Assembly (NCBI GenBank): GCA_940746715.1
Contig: CALNWN010000002.1
Span: forward strand, 310,001-374,000
Origin: an uncultured Paraburkholderia sp.
Lineage (GTDB): Bacteria; Pseudomonadota; Gammaproteobacteria; Burkholderiales; Burkholderiaceae
Reading direction: 5' to 3'
Length of the DNA: 64,000 bases
Shown: positions 55,901 through 63,028 of the stretch, piece after piece
How positions within the stretch are numbered: position 1 is the first letter of the stretch
Layout of the letters: each line of letters begins with the position of its first letter
The notes under the pieces: model-generated
Databases searched by the model: none
What the model was told of the DNA's origin: nothing
Seen by the model: only the letters and a program-made list of their open reading frames with translations
Program-made: the position numbers and the translations under genes

Positions 55901-56561
55901 GATTCGCTGCTCGTCGCTGGGCAAGATCATGACGGAGCCGAAGGCAAAGAGCGAAAAGCTCTCTGTCGGCGCCAAGACCTACATTGAAGACCTGGCTAAG
56001 GAATTCGTGTACGGATATCAGAAGGTGGTCACATCCAAGGAAATGGAAAAGGGGACGCTGGTCGAGAATCATTCGATCGCTCTTATGAACGACGTGTTCT
56101 TCACCAGTTACGAGAAGAACACAGAACGCCGCGAGAATGAATGGTTGACGGGCGAGTGTGACATCTACGTTCCAAAGACGAAGATCATCGACGTGAAATC
56201 ACCTTGGTCGCTCGCCACGTTCCCCGCCATGGTATTCGCTGGTCAGGACAAGGATTACGAATGGCAGGGCCGCGGTTACATGATGCTCTGGGACGTCGAT
56301 CTCTTCGAGATTAACTACTGCATGGTAAACACGCCCGACGAGCTGATCCGGTTTGAAGATCCGAGCGTGCATTACGTCGACCATATCGCCCCGTCACAGC
56401 GCATCACGCGGGTTCCCTACGAGCGCGACAAGGCGCTTGAGGAAAAGATCAAGGAGAAAGTCGAGGCTGCCCGCGCAGTATTTCACACAGGTTACGGAAA
56501 TGATCGCGCTCGAGCACGCGGCCTAACCCCTCTTGCGCCTCACACTCGAAGTGCGATGTAG
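55893..56561 (+). CDS. YqaJ-like phage exonuclease (PD-(D/E)XK)
   Basis: 222 residues from MLKIRCSSLGKIMTEPKAKS. KGTLVENHSIALMNDVFFTS, the acidic WLTGECDIYVPKTKIIDVKS (E/D...D-x-K catalytic core) and FAGQDKDYEWQGRGYMMLWD match the lambda-exonuclease/YqaJ-like family. Digests DNA ends for single-strand annealing recombination. The C-terminal 20 residues (ARGLTPLAPHTRSAM) look unconserved, so a frameshift near 56500 is possible. Confidence 0.75.
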   Translation: MLKIRCSSLGKIMTEPKAKSEKLSVGAKTYIEDLAKEFVYGYQKVVTSKEMEKGTLVENHSIALMNDVFFTSYEKNTERRENEWLTGECDIYVPKTKIIDVKSPWSLATFPAMVFAGQDKDYEWQGRGYMMLWDVDLFEINYCMVNTPDELIRFEDPSVHYVDHIAPSQRITRVPYERDKALEEKIKEKVEAARAVFHTGYGNDRARARGLTPLAPHTRSAM

Positions 56562-56604
56562 CCCACCGGGTATTGATCTCGCAAACCAGAGGGTGCTGAG
56601 GCGC
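56535..56604 (+). other. Stem-loop of tRNA size at the exonuclease 3' end
   Basis: GCGCCTCA (56535-56542) pairs perfectly with TGAGGCGC (56597-56604), 54 nt apart. Inside, CACT-CGA-AGTG and GCGA/TCGC can pair, giving a branched fold of about 70 nt. No D- or T-arm signatures, so not a recognisable tRNA. The following stretch to 56744 has no supported gene; CCACG/CGTGG (56611-56615 with 56635-56639) is a further possible stem. Confidence 0.4.
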
Positions 56605-56744
56605 ACCCATCCACGAGCCTAACGGTCCCCGGCCCGTGGGGCGTTGTCTTGGCCGCCGCTAGTACAGGGCAGCCTCTTTTTCGCCCATCAATTCACGGCG
56701 ATGTGGCCAGTACGGCACCTCGCTTTTTCGAGACAGAGTTAGAT

Positions 56745-56972
56745 ATGGCAAAGCCATACATGTACAAGCTGCACCCAAAGAGCAGGAAGCTCTGCTCATG
56801 CTGCGACGAGGTAGCCGTGAAGAAAATCGAGATTCAAACATCGTGGTTTCGAGGCGATGACGACGTTTTTTTGCTCTGCCCATCGCACGCGTCCATCGCG
56901 GAGCAGAACAAGTTCGATGATCTGTATTACGACAACGCAATGACCAAAGCTCGCCGTTCCAAAGCCGCCTAA
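56745..56972 (+). CDS. Small Cys-rich phage protein
   Basis: 75 residues: KPYMYKLHPKSRKLCSCCDE, SWFRGDDDVFLLCPSHASIA. C-x-CC plus C-x-x-H could bind zinc. Function unknown. Confidence 0.55.
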   Translation: MAKPYMYKLHPKSRKLCSCCDEVAVKKIEIQTSWFRGDDDVFLLCPSHASIAEQNKFDDLYYDNAMTKARRSKAA

Positions 56973-56981
56973 AGGACAGAC

Positions 56982-57455
56982 ATGACCTCCAATACACGAG
57001 ACTCTGATTCGATGCGCGAGCGCGAGGCGTTCGAAGCGTGGTGTAAGAGCATTCCGGCCAATCGTTCAATGGGGCCGTGGGAGATTTGGCAAGCCGCCTG
57101 CGATTCGATGCGCTCTGCTGCCGCTCAAACTTGCGAATCGGTCGCCGAGCAAAGCAGGAATTCGCTCTTTCGCAGCGGCGCGAAGATCTGTGCCGGTGAG
57201 ATTCGCAATCCGATTCAGCTTTGCGACCGTGCGCCGGAAGGCTGGCAATGCTCACGCGTTGCAGGGCATGACGGGCCGTGTGCCGCCTCTCAGTCCGCCC
57301 TTCCGCGCACCAGCGAGCAAGCAGACGAGGCGGTGAGCCAGTATGGGCCGTATGAAGTTGTGTGGCTAGGTGCCGGCGTTTGGGCTGGCATTACCGAAGA
57401 GCTGCACGGAGATTTGGCTGGACACAAGGTATTTATTACCAGGGCGGACAAATGA
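56982..57455 (+). CDS. Phage accessory protein
   Basis: 157 residues: EREAFEAWCKSIPANRSMGP, WEIWQAACDSMRSAAAQTCE is the common 'EAFEAWxK...WxAW' N-terminus of variable phage proteins; CDRAPEGWQCSRVAGHDGPC has four Cys/His. The end overlaps the next gene by 4 bp. Confidence 0.55.
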   Translation: MTSNTRDSDSMREREAFEAWCKSIPANRSMGPWEIWQAACDSMRSAAAQTCESVAEQSRNSLFRSGAKICAGEIRNPIQLCDRAPEGWQCSRVAGHDGPCAASQSALPRTSEQADEAVSQYGPYEVVWLGAGVWAGITEELHGDLAGHKVFITRADK

Positions 57456-57712
57456 ACTATGACCACTTTAGAACGTTAGCTGAACTGTTGCGCGAAGCAA
57501 GGGCTCAGGCAGAAATGGCACTTGTCGATCTTGCGGCAGCGGCCGGTACCAGCAAGTCATACCTTTCGGATATAGAGAACGGTGTCTGTTGGCGGATTTC
57601 CGTTCAAGTCGCAGCGCGTTTAGCGGATGCCCTCCATATTCCTATTGATCGCCTCGCGAAGGCGGCAATGGAGTCCGAAGCAGACGCCGCTCGCACAAAG
57701 GACTCTCAATGA
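57452..57712 (+). CDS. XRE-family HTH protein
   Basis: 86 residues. LAELLREARAQAEMALVDLA, AAAGTSKSYLSDIENGVCWR and ISVQVAARLADALHIPIDRL form a complete lambda-repressor-like HTH. A second regulator distinct from CI and Cro. ATGA-coupled on both sides. Confidence 0.75.
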   Translation: MNYDHFRTLAELLREARAQAEMALVDLAAAAGTSKSYLSDIENGVCWRISVQVAARLADALHIPIDRLAKAAMESEADAARTKDSQ

Positions 57713-58068
57713 CCACCACTACACCCAGCGCGCAGAGCGAAGCTCAAACCTTCGTCACCGGGCTTTCGCGAACACAGTGCAACGCGATCGAATACTTCGT
57801 GACGCAGATGCGTGGCGCGGATTCCGCCACATACGTCGATATGTTCGACGCGTTCAGGGACTACCTCAATTCGCTTGTCGGGCCTGTTCAATCCAGCGCC
57901 GTTGCAAGCGCTCAGGCGACTGGAGAAGCGGTGGCGTGGCGTGATCCATCGAACCTCGATTCTGGTCAGTCTGTCACGTTCGATAAAGATGTAGCTGCCA
58001 AATGGCCGCATATTTACAGGCAACCGCTCTACGCCACTCCCCCTCTAACGACGCGCGCGAAGCCGTAG
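57709..58068 (+). CDS. Phage accessory protein
   Basis: 119 residues: FVTGLSRTQCNAIEYFVTQM, ATYVDMFDAFRDYLNSLVGP; the C-terminal part (GEAVAWRDPSNLDSGQSVTF, YRQPLYATPP) is the frequent Ea22-type tail. Unknown function. Confidence 0.55.
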   Translation: MTTTTPSAQSEAQTFVTGLSRTQCNAIEYFVTQMRGADSATYVDMFDAFRDYLNSLVGPVQSSAVASAQATGEAVAWRDPSNLDSGQSVTFDKDVAAKWPHIYRQPLYATPPLTTRAKP

Positions 58069-58073
58069 GAGGG

Positions 58074-58223
58074 GTGACGCTCAGCGATGAGCAGGAAATC
58101 GATCTTCGCGCATTGATCACAGAATATGGGTTAGCGGTCGTTATTGAAGGCAGTATCAATTGGATGAGGCAACAGCGGCGCATCGTTGATTACGTGCGCG
58201 CCCTTCTTCGTGGAGCGAGATGA
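58074..58223 (+). CDS. Small phage protein
   Basis: 49 residues from a GTG (VTLSDEQEIDLRALITEYGL, IEGSINWMRQQRRIVDYVRA). AGGAGG lies only 1 nt upstream, an awkward spacing; a start at 58002 in the same frame is the alternative. Overlaps the HNH gene by 4 bp. Confidence 0.4.
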   Translation: MTLSDEQEIDLRALITEYGLAVVIEGSINWMRQQRRIVDYVRALLRGAR

Positions 58224-58891
58224 TGGACTCGCATATAGTCGCCTATTTCAGGCACTTATTCACGTACGACCCCGAAACCGGGTCTCTGCGTTGGAACCAT
58301 GGCAAGAAGCGCGGGAAATTGGTCGATTCAGTTACTGGCAAGGGGTACTTCTCCGTTCAGATTGGCAGGAGAACCAGAGTTGCTCATAGAATCGCGTGGG
58401 CCATCCATTATGGAGAGATGCCGCTTTTGCAGATCGACCATGTGAATGGTGACAAACTGGACAACAGGCTTGAAAACCTCAGGTTGGCCAATAACATTGA
58501 AAACAACCGCAGCAAGAGGCTAAACAGCCGCAAAAGCTTGACCGGTTATAAAGGTGTCTACAGCCGATATGGAAAGTTTGAGGCCAAGATAGGCGTTCAA
58601 GGGAAAAGCCTAAATCTCGGCGTATTCCCAACTCCAGATGAGGCGGCACACGCCTACAACAAAGCGGCGGTCAGGGAGTTTGGGGAATTTGCGGTTCTGA
58701 ATCCCATCGGGTATTCCAAGGACGAAACCGTCTTCGGATCAGAGCTCATCGCTCATCTTAGAAGAAACGAGCGCCTTTCAATGACCATATGGCAAAGAGA
58801 GGACTTCCGAAAAGCGGCCGATTTGATAGAGGCGCAGACAGCCCGCATTGCAGAACTTGAACTCGCCCTCTCCAAGGACCAGACGACATGA
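58220..58891 (+). CDS. HNH / AP2-domain endonuclease
   Basis: 223 residues. VAHRIAWAIHYGEMPLLQID, IDHVNGDKLDNRLENLRLAN (HNH) and TGYKGVYSRYGKFEAKIGVQ, LGVFPTPDEAAHAYNKAAVR (AP2-like DNA-binding). The last 40 residues (WQREDFRKAADLIEAQTARI) look like the beginning of another phage protein, suggesting the nuclease gene was inserted at its 5' end. Homologous to the gene at 36341. Confidence 0.75.
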   Translation: MMDSHIVAYFRHLFTYDPETGSLRWNHGKKRGKLVDSVTGKGYFSVQIGRRTRVAHRIAWAIHYGEMPLLQIDHVNGDKLDNRLENLRLANNIENNRSKRLNSRKSLTGYKGVYSRYGKFEAKIGVQGKSLNLGVFPTPDEAAHAYNKAAVREFGEFAVLNPIGYSKDETVFGSELIAHLRRNERLSMTIWQREDFRKAADLIEAQTARIAELELALSKDQTT

Positions 58892-59574
58892 CCACCAAAT
58901 CCCTAACCGAGCTAATCCGAGACGCTAACCGAGAGATCACGCCTGCGGATCGGCAGGACGAACTGGTTAAGCGGCTGCGCAGCGAAATCTCGGTCACACG
59001 CGAGACTCTAAAAACGGGAGTGGTAACTTCCTCGCCACTTTCACTGATCGGCCAAGCCGCAGACATGATCGAGCAGCAGGCAGCGAAGATTGCCGCCATA
59101 GAATCCGCTGCAAAGGCGACGGTGCTGGAAGGATGGAAGCTTGTGCCGGTCGAGCCGACGGAAGAAATGATGCTCCATGAAAGTACATGCAAGCACCACG
59201 CTGCATTCGATATGTCATGTGTTGCTCGCGAAAACCGAATGAGGATCTACCGCGCCATGCTTGCCGCAGCTCCTACCGCCGCTATTGAGAAGGGAGACGG
59301 GCGGGATGCGGAGGACGCGGCGCGCCGTGCTCTGGCAGCGACGGATTCAGATCGAGTTGCCCTGATTCGCGCACTCCAGAAGGCTCTGGCTTTCTGGATG
59401 CCCAAGGTATTCGACGACCGCTCCGCGCACGATGCGTATCTGCTGGTTGGCTACGAAGGAGATGACGAGCAGCGGTGCTGGGGCGATGAAATGGTTTCGG
59501 CGATCTCGCGCTGGATGCCGCTACCCGCAGCACCGGCCGCCCTGTCTCAACAGAAAGCGGGAGAGCAGGGATGA
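58888..59574 (+). CDS. Ead/Ea22-like phage protein
   Basis: 228 residues. LTELIRDANREITPADRQDE, LIGQAADMIEQQAAKIAAIE and WKLVPVEPTEEMMLHESTCK (the WKLVPxEPT motif) identify the variable Ead/Ea22 family of temperate phages. Function unknown. ATGA-coupled. Confidence 0.65.
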   Translation: MTTKSLTELIRDANREITPADRQDELVKRLRSEISVTRETLKTGVVTSSPLSLIGQAADMIEQQAAKIAAIESAAKATVLEGWKLVPVEPTEEMMLHESTCKHHAAFDMSCVARENRMRIYRAMLAAAPTAAIEKGDGRDAEDAARRALAATDSDRVALIRALQKALAFWMPKVFDDRSAHDAYLLVGYEGDDEQRCWGDEMVSAISRWMPLPAAPAALSQQKAGEQG

Positions 59575-59768
59575 GCGACGAAACATATCAGGCGCTGCGA
59601 GCCGCCGTCAACATCGCGCGCTTCGATCAGATTCGATGCGTTTCCACTCCCAAGCGCTTGCTGATTCAACGAGGACATGCGCCAGAGCATGTTTACGAAG
59701 CGGTGCAGGCATGGGCGGAATACGAAAAGGGAAAGCGCGGCGCTCTGGCCGGGAAATCGGGGGATTAA
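59571..59768 (+). CDS. Small phage protein
   Basis: 65 residues: SDETYQALRAAVNIARFDQI, RGHAPEHVYEAVQAWAEYEK. ATGA-coupled to the previous gene. Confidence 0.5.
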   Translation: MSDETYQALRAAVNIARFDQIRCVSTPKRLLIQRGHAPEHVYEAVQAWAEYEKGKRGALAGKSGD

Positions 59769-59853
59769 TGCCATGGTACGCAAACAGGGGGTGGAATTGA
59801 GCGGCGCGTTCCTTGAATTATCAAGGCCGCCTCATCGGCCAAGCAAACGGCCG

Positions 59854-60099
59854 CTATTCGTCAATCCCTACAAGGTCTTCAATGTCGCGCTCAATTAGGT
59901 TTTTGGCTTCAAGCATTGCGGCATCTGGATCTGAGGCATTGAGCGGCCAGAGCGCCAAGGGTCCAGCATAGTTCGAGCCGCGATGAACAACCGCGCTGTA
60001 TGCGAAAACTCCACTTTCGACGTGCTTCATGAGATGAGCAGTGACATGGTACGTGTGTTTATTTCCGCGTTGTCGCGTGTACTCAAACGTGAATTCCAT
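59854..60099 (-). CDS. Small phage protein on the opposite strand
   Basis: 81 residues: EFTFEYTRQRGNKHTYHVTA, YSAVVHRGSNYAGPLALWPL, LEAKNLIERDIEDLVGIDE. Beta-rich N-terminal half and a helical tail. It is the only leftward gene in the rightward arm, so it may be a separately controlled lysogenic gene. GGAG lies just upstream of the ATG. Confidence 0.6.
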   Translation of the reverse strand: MEFTFEYTRQRGNKHTYHVTAHLMKHVESGVFAYSAVVHRGSNYAGPLALWPLNASDPDAAMLEAKNLIERDIEDLVGIDE

Positions 60100-60134
60100 A
60101 GCGCACTCCGTTGTGGATTTCGAGGAATCCTAGC

Positions 60135-60422
60135 ATGACTTCATACGCAGTCCACATACAAGGCCCTGACGACATTATCGCGGCGCCCGGCAAGCGCGAG
60201 GCGGAAGTGCTCGCGGAGAAACTGAACTCGTTCTTTGAGTCGCTGAAGAGTGGCCCGGCAGCGCCGACGATTGAGGCTGTCGTCATCAAGTGGCCATTTG
60301 CCCCGACTTCGCATGCCGAGGAGCTTGTCAAGGACTGGGCCGATCACGCGAGGTTCATCGGACCTATCGATCCGGAACCCGAGCGCGACACCCGCACCAT
60401 CGACATGTTCGGGGGACCATGA
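60135..60422 (+). CDS. Small phage protein
   Basis: 95 residues: TSYAVHIQGPDDIIAAPGKR, EAEVLAEKLNSFFESLKSGP and EELVKDWADHARFIGPIDPE. Resembles small phage proteins of 90-100 residues often near the integrase. Unknown function. Overlaps the next gene. Confidence 0.55.
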   Translation: MTSYAVHIQGPDDIIAAPGKREAEVLAEKLNSFFESLKSGPAAPTIEAVVIKWPFAPTSHAEELVKDWADHARFIGPIDPEPERDTRTIDMFGGP

Positions 60423-60610
60423 TGACCGACTACGACCTCGCGCGCCTGGCAATGAAGCACTATGCGCGCCATGAAGAATGGCTGATTGACCTTGCTTCGT
60501 TTGCCCGGGAGTTGCGCGTTAAAACTCTCGAGGAAGCGGCGCTGATTGCTGGGGATAGTGCTGCGGCTGAAGTTATTCGTGCGCGGGCTAGGGAGATTGA
60601 AGGTGAGTGA
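60419..60610 (+). CDS. Small phage protein
   Basis: 63 residues: MMTDYDLARLAMKHYARHEE, RVKTLEEAALIAGDSAAAEV. Overlaps the previous stop by 4 bp and the next GTG by 8 bp. Confidence 0.5.
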   Translation: MMTDYDLARLAMKHYARHEEWLIDLASFARELRVKTLEEAALIAGDSAAAEVIRARAREIEGE

Positions 60611-60710
60611 AACCGAAAGAATGATCGACTGGCTCTGGAAGCGCTTTCCGAATCAGCCGGTGCGGTGCGCTTTGATGGTAAGGATTTTGTGCGGGAGGGA
60701 GGGGAGATGA
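60603..60710 (+). CDS. 35-residue phage peptide, GTG start
   Basis: SETERMIDWLWKRFPNQPVR, CALMVRILCGREGR. Its stop overlaps the next start (ATGA), so coupling is likely, but a frameshift joining it to the next gene (RFDGKDFVREGGEMIRA) is an alternative. Confidence 0.35.
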   Translation: MSETERMIDWLWKRFPNQPVRCALMVRILCGREGR

Positions 60711-60970
60711 TCCGAGCACGGTTTTACGTCAACGCGGACGACCCGCGACCTGTCAATTGGCCGATCAAGCATCCGTATTGGGTGAGCGGCTACGTATATA
60801 GCGCATACGGAATCAAAACGGCTGGAATCATCGTTGCCTACGCGGACGACGTTGACGCGATCATGCGGAACTGGCCAGATGCGCACGACTTCAGTTTCAT
60901 CAACGAAGTGACCGAATACACATTTACTGACCGGTTTGCGAAGCCGGATGGGCTCGAGGATGTGCAATGA
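60707..60970 (+). CDS. Small phage protein
   Basis: 87 residues: IRARFYVNADDPRPVNWPIK, YWVSGYVYSAYGIKTAGIIV, YADDVDAIMRNWPDAHDFSF. GGGAGGGGAG precedes the ATG, an unusually purine-rich site. Function unknown. Confidence 0.6.
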   Translation: MIRARFYVNADDPRPVNWPIKHPYWVSGYVYSAYGIKTAGIIVAYADDVDAIMRNWPDAHDFSFINEVTEYTFTDRFAKPDGLEDVQ

Positions 60971-61122
60971 CCGAAATCGAAACCCTAAAGGACGAACTCC
61001 AATGGGCCATCGCCAATAACGCCGACCGTCCGCGGACTGAGTTTGCGCTGAGGCTGGCTCTGGAGGCTGTTGAGGCGATGGACCATGAAAATCCGCAAGC
61101 ATCGTCGCCGGCAACTGCATAA
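60967..61122 (+). CDS. Small helical phage protein
   Basis: 51 residues: MTEIETLKDELQWAIANNAD, TEFALRLALEAVEAMDH. ATGA-coupled; overlaps the next gene in another frame. Confidence 0.5.
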   Translation: MTEIETLKDELQWAIANNADRPRTEFALRLALEAVEAMDHENPQASSPATA

Positions 61123-61234
61123 GACGCGGCACAGCTTCCCCTTTCGAACAACAGGCGTTTGGCGCTGGCATGGAAAGCGCCACAACGAGTACAGCAATCA
61201 GGCTGGTGCGTCTACGCGCGTCCAGAAGTCCTAG
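61085..61234 (+). CDS. Small basic phage protein
   Basis: 49 residues, very basic (MKIRKHRRRQLHKTRHSFPF, WRWHGKRHNEYSNQAG). It overlaps the 3' end of the previous gene by 38 bp. Nucleic-acid binding is plausible. Confidence 0.4.
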   Translation: MKIRKHRRRQLHKTRHSFPFRTTGVWRWHGKRHNEYSNQAGASTRVQKS

Positions 61235-61264
61235 CCCAGTGGGATTTAGCCTAAATAGACTGGG
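61235..61264 (+). other. Two-part perfect hairpin upstream of the integration genes
   Basis: CCCAGT (61235-61240) pairs with ACTGGG (61259-61264); inside, ATTTAG (61244-61249) pairs with CTAAAT (61251-61256) around a single C. No T-run follows. It starts immediately after a stop codon and ends 20 bp before the next gene, so it could be an RNA processing or stability element. Confidence 0.45.
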
Positions 61265-61284
61265 CGCCAACAATGAGGCGAAAT

Positions 61285-61473
61285 ATGAGCAAAGCACGAA
61301 TCACAGTGACGTTCGAATACGAACTGGACCCAGGATCTTATCCGGACGGCGCTAAGCCAGAAGAGATGGTCGCAATTGACGTAGCCAACTATCACGATCC
61401 CGATTCGCTGTTCGACGTCATGCAGTACGCAGAACTGACCGTGACCGGCGAAGCGGAGAAGCAGGCAGCATGA
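61285..61473 (+). CDS. Small phage protein
   Basis: 62 residues: SKARITVTFEYELDPGSYPD, AIDVANYHDPDSLFDVMQYA. Family of small acidic phage proteins; function unknown. The stop overlaps the next ATG. Confidence 0.5.
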   Translation: MSKARITVTFEYELDPGSYPDGAKPEEMVAIDVANYHDPDSLFDVMQYAELTVTGEAEKQAA

Positions 61474-61538
61474 CAGAAGCGCTCGAGAGGATTTTGGCTG
61501 TGACTAAGAGGGAGTGGGCTAGGAGGTTGGAAAGATGA
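61470..61538 (+). CDS. 22-residue coupled peptide
   Basis: MTEALERILAVTKREWARRL, ER. ATGA overlaps at both ends link it to the excisionase gene, so it may only be a translational relay. Confidence 0.3.
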   Translation: MTEALERILAVTKREWARRLER

Positions 61539-61756
61539 GCGTCGTCGAAATGCCGAAGCTGGTCACACTGGAGGAATGGGCGGAACGGATGTTCGGCGCC
61601 GCGAAACCCCACAGAAACACCCTGTATAACTGGCGTCAGTACGGCTGGATAGTGCCGGCGCCCATCAAAATCGGACGGCGATACTTTGTCGAGCCGAATG
61701 CAGTCTACGCAGATTTGGACGGGGAAATGGCCCGAAGGATAGGAAATGGCAGCTAG
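61535..61756 (+). CDS. Excisionase (Xis-like, winged-helix)
   Basis: 73 residues: LVTLEEWAERMFGAAKPHRN, TLYNWRQYGWIVPAPIKIGR and RYFVEPNAVY match phage excisionase-type MerR-like winged helices. Directs the integrase to excise the prophage. Overlaps the integrase start. Confidence 0.75.
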   Translation: MSVVEMPKLVTLEEWAERMFGAAKPHRNTLYNWRQYGWIVPAPIKIGRRYFVEPNAVYADLDGEMARRIGNGS

Positions 61757-62861
61757 GCGAAGGGAAGCCAAGCGAAGGAACTGGCCGGCGCACCTGAATC
61801 AGAATGGCGCCGGCTATTTTTATTGGCGCGATCCGGACACGAAGAAGAGTCACGGTCTCGGACGCGATCAGGCGAAGGCGTTCGCCGAGGCACGAGCGGC
61901 CAATCTGGCCGTCGAGCAGCGCCGCGGGCCGCGCAATTTGGCTCAGAAGATACTGGAGCCAGCCGGGAAGACGTTGGATGACTGGACGGGCGAATACGAG
62001 CGGATATACATCGAGACGCGCGAAGGGACGGCGGCCACGATCAAGACCGTGAAGGCTGGCATCCGCGCCGTTCGATCGGCACCGTTTCTCTCCAAGCACC
62101 TGAGGTCGATCAAGACAGACGAAGTATCGACGTTCATCGAACAAGCAGCAGAGAAGCGGGGCGCCCAGATGGCCGCGCTGATGCGCAAGACACTGATGGA
62201 CATGTTCCGTGAGGCAGAAGTCAAAGGGCTGATTGAAACCGGGAAGAATCCCGTCACCGTTACCCGTGTGCCGAAGTTTGAAGTCGAGCGTTCCCGGCTC
62301 ACCTGGGAGAATTTCCTTGAGGTCTACAAGGCGGCTGAAGAATTCGATCCGTGGGTGGCGCGAAGCTTCGAACTCGCGTTGCTGACGGCGCAGCGCAGGG
62401 AAGACATTGCCAGCATGCAGTTTGCAGACGTCAAGGACGGTTTCCTGTTCGTCGAGCAGCAGAAGACCAAGGTCAAGATTCGCATCCCGGTAGCGGTCCG
62501 GCTCGACGTAGTCGGACTGTCTCTGGAGGACGTCGTAAAACGATGCCGCGATCGGTTCGTATCGCGCTCGATGCTGCATTACAACAAGAAGGCGAATGGA
62601 CGCGATGCTGGCGACCCGGTAACCGCGCCCTCACTGACCAAGTATTTCCGGCTCGCCCGCGAGAAGTCAGAGATCACATGGGATGAGGGGAAGACGCCCC
62701 CGACATTCCACGAGCTGCGAAGCCTGTCTGCACGTCTCTACAGCGACCAATACGGAGAGGATTTCGCCCGGGCAATATTGGGACACAAGTCGGCCAAGAT
62801 GACCGCCATGTACCGGGACACGCGTGGAGCGGAGTGGACAGAAATCAAATTGGCCGGCTGA
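61746..62861 (+). CDS. int: Tyrosine-type phage integrase
   Basis: 371 residues. Arm-binding N-terminus (RRNWPAHLNQNGAGYFYWRD, KKSHGLGRDQAKAFAEARAA), SAM-like core-binding domain (GTAATIKTVKAGIRAVRSAP) and catalytic domain with Arg in LLTAQRREDIASMQFAD, His-x-x-Arg in FHELRSLSARLY, His in ILGHKSAKMT and the nucleophile Tyr in AMYRDTRG. Intact. Catalyses integration at attP/attB; its place at the right edge is where an att site is expected. Confidence 0.9.
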   Translation: MAARRREAKRRNWPAHLNQNGAGYFYWRDPDTKKSHGLGRDQAKAFAEARAANLAVEQRRGPRNLAQKILEPAGKTLDDWTGEYERIYIETREGTAATIKTVKAGIRAVRSAPFLSKHLRSIKTDEVSTFIEQAAEKRGAQMAALMRKTLMDMFREAEVKGLIETGKNPVTVTRVPKFEVERSRLTWENFLEVYKAAEEFDPWVARSFELALLTAQRREDIASMQFADVKDGFLFVEQQKTKVKIRIPVAVRLDVVGLSLEDVVKRCRDRFVSRSMLHYNKKANGRDAGDPVTAPSLTKYFRLAREKSEITWDEGKTPPTFHELRSLSARLYSDQYGEDFARAILGHKSAKMTAMYRDTRGAEWTEIKLAG

Positions 62862-63028
62862 AAATTCCAGACGAATAAGCGACGAATTCGCGGAAACCCT
62901 TGCTGGGCAAGGTTATCCATTACCACGTAATCGACCGGCGTCACGCAAACCGCGAATCTTCACTCCGAGCCCGCCGTATCCGGCCCGGATGCCGAGCGTA
63001 GCGCTCAATCCAGTCAAAGGAGCAGGAA
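62862..63028. other. Prophage/host boundary with small inverted repeats
   Basis: Contains CCTTGC-TGG-GCAAGG (62898-62912) and ATTAC-CAC-GTAAT (62919-62931). The att core should lie here, but with no left copy in the window it cannot be defined. GGAGCAGGAA precedes the next gene. No tRNA gene is seen at this end. Confidence 0.4.

Larger units (their letters stand above)
35939..62950. mobile_element. Partial lambdoid-type prophage (regulatory, replication, recombination and integration half)
   Basis: Contains Cro/CI switch, DnaB, replication initiator, NinB, DUF1364, YqaJ-like exonuclease, excisionase and tyrosine integrase, with many ATGA-coupled small genes. GC content is visibly lower and more even than in the flanks. 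The right end lies just past the integrase (62861). The left end is a truncated HNH gene fused to tkt, with no terminase, portal, capsid, tail or lysis gene anywhere. Either the structural half was deleted with the adjacent host DNA, or two contigs were joined wrongly. Confidence 0.8.

Noticed and set aside
59773..59898. Small plus-strand frame after 59768
   Set aside because: Short, no ribosome site, and overlapped by the better-supported minus-strand gene at 59854-60099.
62862..63028. A defined attR/attL pair
   Set aside because: Only the right edge is present; the left edge is a deletion or misjoin, so no repeated core can be matched.
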